Shown: piece by piece, positions 8,551 through 16,911 of the stretch | Layout of the letters: every line of letters starts with the position of its first letter | Numbering within the stretch: position 1 is the stretch's first letter | NCBI RefSeq assembly: GCF_002150765.1 | Contig: NZ_MUYM01000063.1 | Span: 1,484 to 65,483, forward strand | From: Lentzea kentuckyensis | Lineage (GTDB): Bacteria > Actinomycetota > Actinomycetes > Mycobacteriales > Pseudonocardiaceae | Reading direction: 5' to 3' | Length of the DNA: 64,000 nt | Position numbers and translations under genes: made by a program | Notes under the pieces: model-generated | The model's input: only the letters and a program-made list of their open reading frames with translations | The model's database searches: none | What the model was told of the DNA's origin: nothing

Positions 8551-9878
8551 CGCTCGGTGGCCAGCCGGTAGGCGGCCGCGCCGATCAGTTCCAGCGACAC
8601 CTGCAGCCGTTCCAGACTGATGTTGTCCCGGATCGTGTCCTCCGGCGTGTGGTAGATCGGCTCCAGCTGGGCCGGCCCGCCCTCGCCGCGCCAGCTGAAG
8701 TTCGCCGACGCCATGCCCTTCTCGTGGAACGGCACGTGGTCGCTCGACCCGCGCGCCACCGGGCCGTGCACCCGCGGGTCGTAGCCGAGCCGCCCGGCCG
8801 CCGCCCGCACGCCGGCGGTCGTCGCGTTGTCGGCGCCGTCGACGGACAGCAGCCAGTACGCGGTGGCGGGGTCGTGGCTCGTGGCGACCATGTCGTTCTG
8901 GAACACGCCCTTGATCCGCGCGATCTCCTCTGGCGGGAGTTGCGAGACGTAGTGCCGCGAGCCGAGCAGGCCCTGTTCCTCCGAGCCCCACAACGCGAAC
9001 CGCACTGCTTTGTGCGTCGGCAGGTAACGCAACACGCGGGCCAGTTCCAGGCACAGCACGGTTCCGCTGCCGTCGTCGTTGGCGCCCGGCGAACCCGGCA
9101 CGCTGTCGTAGTGCGCGGTCACCATCACGACCCCGTTGTCGCGCCACGGGAAGGTCGACGGGCGGTCCGCGATCACGTTGTAGGACGTGAGGTTCGGGTG
9201 GTGTGTGGTGCTGATCGTCAGCTCACCGGAACCCTGTGCGCGGAGTTTCTCCGTGTGCACCTGGGCGAGGCCGATGACGGGCACGGCGACGTTGCGGTCC
9301 AGGGTCGGCGAGAACGCGCTGGACTTGCTCGCGGTGGCCGAGATCCGGCCGAGAACCACCGCCACCGCACCGCGTTCGATCGCCGCGTGCACGTGCGCCG
9401 AGCCGGTGGGGGCGTTGACGTAGAACGCGATCTTGCCGGTGAGGTCCGGCAGTTGCCCGTCGACCACCTCCACGAACGGCGCCGTGACCGTCACGCCGAG
9501 CGAACCGAACCGGGACGCGCCGGCCTGCCCGAGTCCCTTCAGGTCGGCGAGGTACTTGTCCGGCACGGTGAACGGCTGCGTCGTCACCTGGTACCGCAAC
9601 GCCTTGAGCTCACGGACGAGGTAGTCGCGGGCCCGGTGCTCGGACGCGGTGCCACCGATCCGCGGGCCGATCTGCTCGCTCAGCACTTTCAGGTGCCTCA
9701 GCGCGTTGCGGGCCCGAACCCTTGCCACGACGGGGAAATCGCCGAGGTTGAGGTCTGGCGGTCCGGTGGCGCCTGGTCTTTGTTCCGTCGCCGCGAGCGC
9801 ACTCGCGGGATTGGCCACCACGGCGGCGACCCCGGCCGCCGCTGCGAGGAAGTCACGTCTGCGCACGTCGTCCCCCAT
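8547..9878 (-). CDS. Tat-exported M28-family zinc aminopeptidase
   Basis: 443 residues. The start is set at ATG 9878 because it gives MGDDVRRRDFL, a clean Tat signal with a hydrophobic stretch ending ANPASALA; the longer open frame upstream has no coding character. A PA-domain-like insert (residues about 110-230) precedes the M28 metal-binding core: TAHYDSVPGSPGANDDGSG (His and bridging Asp), then GSEEQGLLGS (Glu base and ligand), and HVPFHEKG near the end. M28 enzymes of this shape remove N-terminal residues from peptides outside the cell. The stop codon overlaps that of the GGDEF/EAL gene. The membrane/YbaB fusion gene ends 53 bases upstream on the same strand. Confidence 0.88.
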   Translation of the reverse strand: MGDDVRRRDFLAAAAGVAAVVANPASALAATEQRPGATGPPDLNLGDFPVVARVRARNALRHLKVLSEQIGPRIGGTASEHRARDYLVRELKALRYQVTTQPFTVPDKYLADLKGLGQAGASRFGSLGVTVTAPFVEVVDGQLPDLTGKIAFYVNAPTGSAHVHAAIERGAVAVVLGRISATASKSSAFSPTLDRNVAVPVIGLAQVHTEKLRAQGSGELTISTTHHPNLTSYNVIADRPSTFPWRDNGVVMVTAHYDSVPGSPGANDDGSGTVLCLELARVLRYLPTHKAVRFALWGSEEQGLLGSRHYVSQLPPEEIARIKGVFQNDMVATSHDPATAYWLLSVDGADNATTAGVRAAAGRLGYDPRVHGPVARGSSDHVPFHEKGMASANFSWRGEGGPAQLEPIYHTPEDTIRDNISLERLQVSLELIGAAAYRLATER

Positions 9879-9931
9879 CTCCCGATGTTCCAGCCCGAAC
9901 CTAGGCAGCCCGGGAGGTGGGGGACAACCGA

Positions 9932-10945
9932 CTAGTGGCTGACTTCGAGGCCGGACGCGTGATCCAGCACGAGGTCCTGGACCTGCCTGCGTGCGTCCGT
10001 CCGGGCCTTGTCCACGCACGCCATCAGGTGTGCGGCGAGCTCGTCCGGGCCGAGCTCACGGACGGCCGGGGTGAGCGAGACACCCGTCGTGACGCCGTTC
10101 GAGTCGACGGTCACGGTGACGCCGCCGCGGGTGGCCTCGCCGCTCACGGCCGCGAGCAGCCTGACCAGTTCGAGGTAGCGGCGGCGTTCGCGCTCCTCGG
10201 CGGCCGTGTTCAGCTCCTCCCACCACGCCAGCCGCCGGCGCAACAACGCGTGGGCGGTCGTCGGATCGGAGACCGGGACCCGCCACGAACCGGACGTGGT
10301 GTGCAGCACGAGCGCGTTCGACTCGGTGGTGACGCGCTGGATGCGGGCGAACGCCACGCCGACGTCGAGCCGGCCGCCGGACCGCGTGGTCCAGTCGACG
10401 CGGTCGGTGCCGATCACGACACGTGCACCGAGGCCGTCCAGCACGAGCGGGAACGCGGTCGACCCGAGTTCGAGCACCGGAGCCGCCAGCAACGAGCGCC
10501 GGGCCAGCCGGGCGAGCCACGACGCCGAGCCCGCGCCGAGCACTCCCGCCGCGCACAACGCCTTCACCGCGACGGCCGCGCCGGGACTGAGCCGCAACGC
10601 GATGCCCGAGCCCGGCAGCACGCCGAGCACGAGCTGCGCGCCGGTCATCAGGGTGGTGGCGGGCAGCCACGAGTGCGGGTCGCTCAACCCGTTGCGGCGC
10701 AACCAGCTCAGCAACGCCCACGCGCAGGCGGCCGCGGCGACGGCCGGAATCGCGGACCACCACGGCATGATCCGCTGCCCGGCCGAGGTCATCCCGGCGA
10801 GCACGATGCACACGATGCCGATCGCGACGGGCAGCACGCCGGCGGAGAGGATCAGCAACGTCCTGGTGCGCCGCCAGCGAGCAGCCAGCGCGTGCACGAC
10901 TTGGGGATCATGGATCAGCGGAATGGCGTGGGGAAGTAACGTCAT
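9932..10945 (-). CDS. Membrane protein with PH-like segment and YbaB/EbfC-like C-terminus
   Basis: 337 residues from ATG 10945 (MTLLPHAIPL). The open frame continues upstream, but that part is low-complexity shadow of the PepSY gene. About four hydrophobic helices fill residues 25-150. Next comes a beta-rich segment resembling bacterial PH domains (ARVVIGTDRVDWTTRSGG, then LVLHTTSGSWRVPV). The last 70 residues fit the YbaB/EbfC pattern of actinomycete ESX-associated proteins: GGVTVTVDSNGVTTGVSL, then an Ala-rich helix with KARTDARRQVQDLV. Each assignment is by pattern, not alignment. A nucleoid-type domain tethered to a membrane anchor would be unusual. Function unknown. Confidence 0.6.
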   Translation of the reverse strand: MTLLPHAIPLIHDPQVVHALAARWRRTRTLLILSAGVLPVAIGIVCIVLAGMTSAGQRIMPWWSAIPAVAAAACAWALLSWLRRNGLSDPHSWLPATTLMTGAQLVLGVLPGSGIALRLSPGAAVAVKALCAAGVLGAGSASWLARLARRSLLAAPVLELGSTAFPLVLDGLGARVVIGTDRVDWTTRSGGRLDVGVAFARIQRVTTESNALVLHTTSGSWRVPVSDPTTAHALLRRRLAWWEELNTAAEERERRRYLELVRLLAAVSGEATRGGVTVTVDSNGVTTGVSLTPAVRELGPDELAAHLMACVDKARTDARRQVQDLVLDHASGLEVSH

Positions 10946-11072
10946 CTGCGCGTCCCTCGTCAGCTCACCGCCGTCACCAGTTGTGACGTGCGGGCCGACC
11001 AGGCTTCCCGGCACACCTAGGCGTAAATATGCCGTAAATGTCCAGGTCAAGCAAGCCCTGTCCACTGTGGAC

Positions 11073-11100
11073 GGTGTGGCGCGAGCCCGCGCGCCACACC
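11073..11100 (-). terminator. Hairpin after the PepSY gene
   Basis: Perfect 11-bp stem GGTGTGGCGCG / CGCGCCACACC with a six-base loop, 11 bases past the PepSY gene stop. It likely ends the 12997-11112 transcript and separates it from the membrane/YbaB gene. Confidence 0.6.
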
Positions 11101-11111
11101 GATCCGATGGG

Positions 11112-12419
11112 TCAGGCGGCCTTCGCGCGCCTGCCGAGCACGGCGTCGACCACCAGGAAGACCACGAGACTGATCCCGAGCAGCGGCACGAACCACCCGA
11201 CGAGCAGCGTGCCGGCGCCCAGTCCGACCAGCGCGGCGGGCGGGGCCTTGCGCCACTGGCCACGCGGCGTGGGACGGCCGAAGCCGCGGGTCGGCCTGCG
11301 CTTCCACCACATCCGGTAGCCGAGCACCACCAGCCAGACGAGCGCGCCGCCGAGAAGCAGCAGGACCAGCTGGTTGACCCAGCCGAACAACACGCCCATG
11401 TGCGCGTCGATGCCCCACCTGGTCAGCTTCGCGGCGAGCGGGTAGTCGGCGAAGTTCACCGAGCTGACCACGGCGCCGTCCTGGATCGCCACCGAGTCGA
11501 CCTGCGTGGGCCAGCCGCGGCCGACCTCGGCGACCTTCCACGCGCCACCGGGTTCGGCCGGCAGGCCGATCTCGACGGGCTTGGCGTCGATGCCCGAGGT
11601 GCGGGCCGCCCAGAGCACCGTGTCCACATCGCTGAAGCTGGTGTCGCTGGAGGTGTGCGAGCTGTGTTCGGAGTGGTCGCCACCGCCGGTGGGGATCTTC
11701 AGCGACGGCGTGGTCCAGTTGAGGGCCTGGCGCAGCGTGGCGACGTTCTCACCGGCGTACGCGGACCACGTGAGGCCTGTGGCGGACAGGAACAGCGCGC
11801 CGGCCAGCGCCCACACGCCGATCAGGCCGTGCGTGCGGATGCGCTTGCTCTTGCGAGCCCGGCTGATCCACAGCACGAGCCCGCCCAAAGTGACCACCCA
11901 CAGCCAGGAAGCCGCGAGCTCGCTGTAGAGGCGGCCGGGTTCGCCGAGCATCAGGTTGCGGTGCAACTGGCTCAGCGTCATCCGCAACGGCAGCGAGCCA
12001 CTCGTGCCGTAGACGACGAGATCGCCGGTGACGCGGCCGGTGCCGGGATCGACGAAGACGGCGCGGCGTTCGGACTCGCCGAGGCCCTTCTCGGCGAACA
12101 GCACACGGGTGGTGTCGCCGGGTTCGGGAGCCGGGCGCACCGCGACCAGCGAGCCCTGGGGAGAGGTCGCGACCGCGGCGTCGATCTGCTGCGAGAGCGG
12201 GAGTTGTCGCGCGGAAACAGGAACACGGAGCTGGTCGGAGTAGACCCAGGACTCCAGCTGAGGGGTGAGGGCGTAGAGCACGCCGGTCAGCGCGGCGACG
12301 AGGACGAACGGGCCGACGAGGACGCCGGCGTAGAAGTGCAGGCGCAGGAAGAGCCCCCGCCACGCGAACGACGTGCGTGGCGGAGCTGCTGTGGTGGGTG
12401 TATCGGCTGTGGTGGTCAT
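11112..12419 (-). CDS. PepSY-associated transmembrane protein (iron/heme-uptake reductase-like)
   Basis: 435-residue membrane protein of the PepSY-TM family. The first helix carries the family's RLHFYAGVLVGPF motif (about 26-38). An extracellular PepSY-like part follows, then HRNLMLGEPGR before the second helix pair, a His-rich stretch (GGDHSEHSSHTSSD, near 240), another PepSY-like part, and C-terminal helices. Family members are often iron-regulated and thought to reduce or pass on metal from siderophores, hemes or copper. The His-rich loop fits metal handling. The 170-residue membrane protein gene lies just upstream on the same strand with a hairpin in the 65-base gap. The metal is not determined by sequence. 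Confidence 0.85.
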   Translation of the reverse strand: MTTTADTPTTAAPPRTSFAWRGLFLRLHFYAGVLVGPFVLVAALTGVLYALTPQLESWVYSDQLRVPVSARQLPLSQQIDAAVATSPQGSLVAVRPAPEPGDTTRVLFAEKGLGESERRAVFVDPGTGRVTGDLVVYGTSGSLPLRMTLSQLHRNLMLGEPGRLYSELAASWLWVVTLGGLVLWISRARKSKRIRTHGLIGVWALAGALFLSATGLTWSAYAGENVATLRQALNWTTPSLKIPTGGGDHSEHSSHTSSDTSFSDVDTVLWAARTSGIDAKPVEIGLPAEPGGAWKVAEVGRGWPTQVDSVAIQDGAVVSSVNFADYPLAAKLTRWGIDAHMGVLFGWVNQLVLLLLGGALVWLVVLGYRMWWKRRPTRGFGRPTPRGQWRKAPPAALVGLGAGTLLVGWFVPLLGISLVVFLVVDAVLGRRAKAA

Positions 12420-12449
12420 CGGGGCACTCCAGATGGGCGTGAACAGGTG

Positions 12450-12474
12450 CAGGACCGCTCAAGAAGCGGCCCTG
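12450..12474 (-). other. Hairpin in the gap between the membrane protein and PepSY genes
   Basis: Nine-pair stem with one mismatch (GGACCGC / GCGGCCC core) and a seven-base loop, inside the 65-base intergenic gap of the two-gene operon. It may attenuate or stabilise the downstream PepSY message. Confidence 0.4.
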
Positions 12475-12484
12475 TGAAGGGGAT

Positions 12485-12997
12485 TCAGACCTGTTCAGCC
12501 GGAGGACCGCGCCACGACAGCACGTCCAGCAAGACGATCGTGGTCGGCACACGGCGAGACGTCGCGACGACCAGGGGTGCCGTGGCGGGCAGGGGAGTGA
12601 GCCTGCGGGGGAGCACTGACGCGATCGCGCGGGCCACCGTGAGGACGGTGCGTTCGGCGACGGCGAGCACCGCCACGGTCAGAAGGGTTGCCACGACGTG
12701 TGCGGCGAGCATGCGTGACGGGTCCGGCGCGTGCGCGTGCCGGGACATGGCGAGCGACACCATCAAGTGCATCGCCAGTTGGCCACCGCCGACCAGCACC
12801 AGCAGCCGTCCGGGGGTGAGCTCGTGCCGGGCGAACCCGGCGCACGCCCACGTCAGCAACGCGACGAGCGAGAAGAGCAGTCCGGCGTCCGGCAGATGAC
12901 CGTCCGCGCTCGAGTGCGCGAGGACCGCGAGTGCTCCTGTGACCACGCCCACAGCCGCACAGCGCGCACGGCGCAGCGGCAGAGGTGGCAGGGTCAC
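12485..12997 (-). CDS. Small multi-pass membrane protein preceding PepSY
   Basis: 170 residues with four or five hydrophobic helices and three His residues in one short segment (MSRHAHAPD, near 84-92), which could bind metal. I do not recognise a named family. The position directly ahead of the PepSY protein in the same direction (65-base gap) suggests a shared metal-uptake role. The protein begins MTLPPLPLRR with several Arg, fitting an inside N-terminus, and ends in a cytosolic tail. No signal peptide and no cysteine motif are evident. Confidence 0.65.
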   Translation of the reverse strand: MTLPPLPLRRARCAAVGVVTGALAVLAHSSADGHLPDAGLLFSLVALLTWACAGFARHELTPGRLLVLVGGGQLAMHLMVSLAMSRHAHAPDPSRMLAAHVVATLLTVAVLAVAERTVLTVARAIASVLPRRLTPLPATAPLVVATSRRVPTTIVLLDVLSWRGPPAEQV

Positions 12998-13058
12998 GAA
13001 CAGAGCTTAACTGGCAGAACGAAAGAAACCAGCGCTACGAATCTTCCGGTCCCACGGT

Positions 13059-13367
13059 TCAAATCCCTTCGAGGTCCAGCGTCTGCTGGTGCGGGCCGCC
13101 GGTGAACGAGCTGGTGAGCAGTCCGGCCGACCGGCACCGCCCGCACGTCACCGGTGAGGTCGTCGCCTTGAAGCGGGTGAAGTCCCAGCTGCCCGTGCCG
13201 ACGTGACAGCCGGGGCCGGGCACCTCCAGGCCGAGCCAGCCCTGCAGCCGTACGGCGTGCACGACGTCGGACCCGTCGAGGTAGCCGTTGAGCCGCCCCG
13301 CGAACCGGTTGCGCGCCTCTTCCGCGGGTGCGCTGAGAGCCTCCTGCAACACCGAAATGCCGTTCAT
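13059..13367 (-). CDS. Small hypothetical protein with a CGRC motif
   Basis: 102 residues, unknown family. The N-terminal half is helical with two Ala/Arg stretches (SVLQEALSAPAEEARNRFAGRL). The second half has GPGCHVG and VTCGRC, a possible metal site or redox pair. The ATG at 13367 lies 15 bases after the PadR gene stop, so the two genes probably share a message. Codon use is the normal GC-rich kind. Function cannot be stated. Confidence 0.55.
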   Translation of the reverse strand: MNGISVLQEALSAPAEEARNRFAGRLNGYLDGSDVVHAVRLQGWLGLEVPGPGCHVGTGSWDFTRFKATTSPVTCGRCRSAGLLTSSFTGGPHQQTLDLEGI

Positions 13368-13382
13368 GGACCCGATTCAACC

Positions 13383-13958
13383 TCACCCCGGCGTGTCGAG
13401 CCGCGCACCACGCCGCTCCAGCACCGTGAGGCTGCGCGCACACCACCGCACGTTGTCCCGCTCGAACGACAAGCCGCGCAACAAGGTCAGGTACGGCCCG
13501 ACGCGTTCGGCCGTCTCCAGGAACACCTCTTCGGTGCGCCCGTCGAGCAGCTTGGCCCGGAGGCGTTCGTACCGCGTGATCTTCGCCTCGGCCCACTGCC
13601 TGCGTTCCCGCAGTGACGCTTTCACCGCCTCGACGTCACCGGCTTCCGCGGCCATCACCGCGACCAGCAGCTCGTCGCGGATCGCGGTGGGCTTGTGCGG
13701 CTCGGCGGTGAACTCGCTCAACGCCTCCAGACCCTGGCGGGTGAGGGAGAACAGCCGCTTGGTCGGCCGGCGTTCCTGCTCGACCGTCCTGGCCTCGATC
13801 AGCCCGTCGGCCTCCATCCGGTCCAGCTCGCGGTAGAGCTGCTGCGGCGTGCACATCCAGAAGTTCGCCACGGACGCGTCGAACGCCTTGGCCAGGTCGT
13901 AGCCGGACGCCGCTCCGTCGAGCAAGGCGGCCATCACGGCGTTGCGCAGCGACATCAT
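13383..13958 (-). CDS. PadR-family transcriptional regulator
   Basis: 191 residues with the PadR layout: an N-terminal winged helix (residues 1-75; MMSLRNAVMAALLDGAASGYDLAKAF, reading from helix 1 into the wing RRPTKRLFSLT) and a C-terminal helical dimer domain (Vir_C type, about 90-175). PadR proteins repress neighbouring genes and often their own. Here the divergent SnoaL-like gene is 40 bases away, and between them lies an 18-base inverted repeat, the likely operator. A TAACCT hexamer ends three bases before the first ATG, so the message may be leaderless. Confidence 0.9.
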   Translation of the reverse strand: MMSLRNAVMAALLDGAASGYDLAKAFDASVANFWMCTPQQLYRELDRMEADGLIEARTVEQERRPTKRLFSLTRQGLEALSEFTAEPHKPTAIRDELLVAVMAAEAGDVEAVKASLRERRQWAEAKITRYERLRAKLLDGRTEEVFLETAERVGPYLTLLRGLSFERDNVRWCARSLTVLERRGARLDTPG

Positions 13959-13980
13959 CCCAGGTTACGGTGCATCGACC

Positions 13981-13998
13981 TAGTCAACAAGTTGAGTA
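13981..13998. promoter_or_regulatory. Probable PadR operator
   Basis: TAGTCAAC-AA-GTTGAGTA: eight-base arms with one mismatched pair, in the 40-base divergent gap between the PadR gene and the SnoaL-like gene. It touches the SnoaL-like start codon at 13998. On the minus strand it contains TTGACT, a -35-like hexamer toward PadR. Confidence 0.55.
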
Positions 13999-14408
13999 TG
14001 CGAGGGCCGGTAGTGGACGCATTCCGCAAGGCAGTCGAAGCGCGCGACACCGACGCCATGGCGGCCTGCCTGGCCGACGACGTGGTGTTCACCAGCCCCG
14101 TCGCCTTCGCGCCGTACCCCGGGAAGCCGATCACCGCCGCGATCCTGCGCGGCGTGATGAGGGTGTTCGAGAACTTCCGCTACGAGCGCGTGATCGTCGA
14201 CGGCCCGAACCACGCGCTGGTGTTCCGGACCGAGGTGGGCGGCAAGGAGATCCAGGGCTGCGACTTCCTGCACCTGAACGCCGACGGGCTGATCGACGAG
14301 TTCACCGTGATGGTGCGGCCGCTGTCCGGTGCCCAGGCCCTTTCCGCGGCGATGGCCGCGCAGTTCGAGCAGATCAAGGCCGAAGCCCTAGAAGCGTTCA
14401 ACTCCTAG
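13998..14408 (+). CDS. SnoaL-like / NTF2-fold protein
   Basis: 136 residues from ATG 13998; GTG 14013 (VDAFRKAVEARD) is the other candidate. The sequence fits the SnoaL-like/NTF2 cone fold: helix VDAFRKAVEARDTDAMAAC, strand DDVVFTSPV, then FENFRYERVI, DGPNHALVFRTEV and LHLNADGLIDEFTVM. Members include isomerases, cyclases and many small uncharacterised enzymes; nothing here fixes the reaction. It is divergent from PadR and probably repressed by it, so it may answer the same phenolic or drug-like signal. Its 3' end overlaps the metzincin-like gene tail by 21 bases (convergent). Confidence 0.8.
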   Translation: MRGPVVDAFRKAVEARDTDAMAACLADDVVFTSPVAFAPYPGKPITAAILRGVMRVFENFRYERVIVDGPNHALVFRTEVGGKEIQGCDFLHLNADGLIDEFTVMVRPLSGAQALSAAMAAQFEQIKAEALEAFNS

Positions 14409-16118
14409 CGCCGTCAGCGCGAGGTCGAGGTTGCCCAACCCCTGCAGGTTGCGGTTGGTCTGGGCGGCCAGCTCCACGATCGCCACGTTGCGCTGGTCGT
14501 CCGCGGACATCTTCCGCAACGACGTGTCGTCGCGGATCCCGGTCTCCCGCAGGAACACCATGACCGCGCCCACCCCGGCGAGGTCGGCGTCGCTGTAGGA
14601 CTGGTAGTTGGTCTGGTTGCTCAGCGAGGTCATCACCACGATCAACGTGTTGCGCATGTCGTCGCGGGACATGGTGTTGAGCTGGTGCTGGCTGCGGAAC
14701 CGCCCGGCCAGCAGCACGCCCCGGACGTAGAACGGCGTCGAACCCGGCCGTCGGCCGCGGGTGGCGAGGTCGCTGCCCAGCGCGATCTGGGCCAGCTGCA
14801 GGTTCGTGAAGCCCTGCAACGCCTGTCCGGCACCGGTTTGCGCGTCGAGTTCGACGATCGCCACGTTGCGCTGGTCGTCGGCCGTCATGCTCTTGAGCGC
14901 CGCGTCGTCGCGGAGTCCGTTGCGGCGCAGGAAAACCATGACCGCGCCCATGCCCGCGAGTGTGTCGTTGTCGAAGCGCTGGTAGTCGTTCTGCTTGCTG
15001 AGCGAGGCCATGCACACGATCAGCGTGTTGCGCATGTCGTCGTGGGACATGGTGTTGAGCTCGTGCTGCGTGCGGAACCCGCCGGTCAGCAGCACACCGC
15101 GGATCGGGAACGAGATCACCGAGCCCGCCCGCACCTCCACGTCGACGTAGTCGTCGGTCACCCCGTGGAGCCGCAACGAGAAATCACCCGCCGCGCAGGG
15201 CCAGTCGGTGAGCTCCAGGCCTGCCGCGCCGTCGTAACGGACAAGGCCGTCGGGGTTGAGCGAGTGCACGACCAGACCTTCGTTCGTGATCCCCTGGTCG
15301 TAGGCGTCCTGCTTCGCGCGGCGCACCTCCACGCAGAACACCCGTCCGTCGCGGCGCTGGGACGGCACGGCGATCATCACCGGTCTGCCGGAGCCCGGCG
15401 AGATGTAGTCGGGCTTGTACAGCCGGACTTTCGCGGGCAGGTCGCGGACGTTCACCACCGACGAGCTGTCGCGGAACCGCGGATCGCGGTACAGGTGCGC
15501 GCCCGGCACCAGCGGTCCGACGATGAGGTTCGCCGGTATGTTCGCGAACGGCGGTTCCTTGTTCAGGCCGCCATCGGGCAGCTCCGCCACCGACTTGCGG
15601 ATCCAGCTCGCCTTCTTCGAACCGTATCTGCGGGAGCTCATCGCCGAGTACGGCGACCTGTACTTCGCGCCGGCGGCGTCGAGCTCGTGGTCGAGGCCGA
15701 AGCCGTGGCCGAGCTCCTGGCACGCCGCGTCGAACGGCGTGATCGAGTCGACCACGGTCGCCCTGATCAGCTTCTGCCCGCCGTCCGGCCCAGGCACCCA
15801 CACCTCGCCGCCGCCCCACCAGCCGGTCGGCCGCGCGCACCAGATCAGCAGGACGTCCGTGTGCGCCCAGTCGACCTGCGTGGCCGCCTTCACCACCGCG
15901 TCCTGGAAGGGACCCCGGCCGTCGTTGGTCACCGTGCCGGGGTCGGGGATCACGACCGGGTCGTACACCTGGCTGCTCACGTCGAACAGGCCGCGCGAGC
16001 TGCGCCACCAGAAGTCGCCCAGGCTGTGGTTGATGCCAGGGCGCATCCAGTTCTCGAACTGTTCGCGCGACCAGACGCTGTCCGTGTCCGCGTACTTCAC
16101 CGGAACGACCGCGATCAT
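14388..16118 (-). CDS. Metzincin-like protein with a Gln-substituted zinc motif and two C-terminal repeats
   Basis: 576 residues; start ATG 16118 with GGAGG five bases upstream. Residues 1-250 look like a peptidase domain of the metzincin kind. Its HExxHxxGxxH motif reads QELGHGFGLDH (134-144), so the first zinc His is Gln (codon CAG, one base from CAC). Residues near 150-170 give a Met-turn-like SAMSSR. A beta-rich middle follows (LVVHSLNPDGL..., 230-340). The C-terminus is two similar segments of about 110 residues (345-455, 465-575), each with GVLL-G-FR-QH-LNTMS-DDMRNTLIV. No signal peptide is visible. It might be an inactive or altered-metal protease or a binding protein. Confidence 0.75.
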   Translation of the reverse strand: MIAVVPVKYADTDSVWSREQFENWMRPGINHSLGDFWWRSSRGLFDVSSQVYDPVVIPDPGTVTNDGRGPFQDAVVKAATQVDWAHTDVLLIWCARPTGWWGGGEVWVPGPDGGQKLIRATVVDSITPFDAACQELGHGFGLDHELDAAGAKYRSPYSAMSSRRYGSKKASWIRKSVAELPDGGLNKEPPFANIPANLIVGPLVPGAHLYRDPRFRDSSSVVNVRDLPAKVRLYKPDYISPGSGRPVMIAVPSQRRDGRVFCVEVRRAKQDAYDQGITNEGLVVHSLNPDGLVRYDGAAGLELTDWPCAAGDFSLRLHGVTDDYVDVEVRAGSVISFPIRGVLLTGGFRTQHELNTMSHDDMRNTLIVCMASLSKQNDYQRFDNDTLAGMGAVMVFLRRNGLRDDAALKSMTADDQRNVAIVELDAQTGAGQALQGFTNLQLAQIALGSDLATRGRRPGSTPFYVRGVLLAGRFRSQHQLNTMSRDDMRNTLIVVMTSLSNQTNYQSYSDADLAGVGAVMVFLRETGIRDDTSLRKMSADDQRNVAIVELAAQTNRNLQGLGNLDLALTALGVERF

Positions 16119-16179
16119 CGTCGCCTCCTCCGTGCCGCCAGAGTGGACACAGAGGAACTCGGGTCGTCGTGGAATAACG

Positions 16180-16911
16180 TTACGCGGCGATTTCGTACAC
16201 GCTCACGTGCCGCCTGCTGTCCGCCGTGAACGGCTCGTCGTTCCAGCCGCCCCACCGGTCGCGCAGCCGCAGCCCCGCGATGCGTGCCATGAGGTCGAAC
16301 TCCGCCGGGTACGTCAGCCGCTGCCGGATCGGGCCGAACCGGATGCCGTCCGCGCTGATCTCCACGTGGTTCTCGTCGAGCATCTGGGTGACCGGGTCGT
16401 ACCGGTTGACGTCGAACCCGACGCGGTCGATCTCCAGCGTCTCCACGTCGATGAACTGGTGGCGTGGCCGCGCCGCCCAGGCCGGCAGCCCGCTCTCGAT
16501 CACGAACACGCCGCCGGGTTCGAGGTGGCGTGCCGCGTTCTCGAAGCAACGGACCTGGTCGTCCTGGGTGAGCAGGTTGCAGATCGTGTTGTAGACCAGG
16601 TACACCAACGAGTACGTGCGTCCGGTGCCGACCTTCGACATGTCGCCCATCGTCACGTCGATGTCCGCGCCGCCGGGCTTCTCGCGCATTCTCGCGACCA
16701 TGTCCGGGGAGAGCTCGACGCCGTCCACCGCGACACCGGACTCGGCCAGCGGCAACGCGATGCGGCCGGTGCCGATCGCGAACTCCAGTGCCGTCGTGCC
16801 GAATCTCCCGAGGAACCGCACGGTGTCGGCTTCGTCGCCGCGGAGCGAGTTGTCGTAGGTCTTCGCCGTTTCGGAACCGAAACTCGGGTTGAATCCCTTC
16901 ACCCGAACCAC
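16180..16911 (-). CDS. SAM-dependent methyltransferase (class I)
   Basis: 243 residues from GTG 16911 (VVRVKGFNPSFGSE); GTG 16902 is an alternative. The open frame runs 50 codons further upstream, but that part matches the C-terminus of a different gene family (see the pseudogene). SAM-binding motif I is ALEFAIGTGRIALPLA, followed by VDGVELSPDMVARM and a later VYLVYNTICNLLTQDDQ. The second half has a beta-rich insert (FDVNRYDPVTQMLDENHVEI), the pattern of small-molecule methyltransferases related to the UbiE/Methyltransf_25 group. The substrate is unknown. The metzincin-like gene follows 61 bases downstream. Confidence 0.8.
   Translation of the reverse strand: MVRVKGFNPSFGSETAKTYDNSLRGDEADTVRFLGRFGTTALEFAIGTGRIALPLAESGVAVDGVELSPDMVARMREKPGGADIDVTMGDMSKVGTGRTYSLVYLVYNTICNLLTQDDQVRCFENAARHLEPGGVFVIESGLPAWAARPRHQFIDVETLEIDRVGFDVNRYDPVTQMLDENHVEISADGIRFGPIRQRLTYPAEFDLMARIAGLRLRDRWGGWNDEPFTADSRRHVSVYEIAA

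Noticed and set aside
6678..9935. 1085-codon plus-strand frame across the GGDEF/EAL and M28 genes
   Set aside because: Arg/Pro-rich shadow of two well-supported genes in other frames; no domain.
12998..13080. tRNA-like segment: AGCTTAACTGGCAGAAC resembles a D-arm and GGTTCAAATCC a T-loop in the right order
   Set aside because: The acceptor arms do not pair, the T-stem has two mismatches, the anticodon stem is absent, and the second motif lies inside the 13059-13367 gene. Treated as chance similarity or a long-dead relic.
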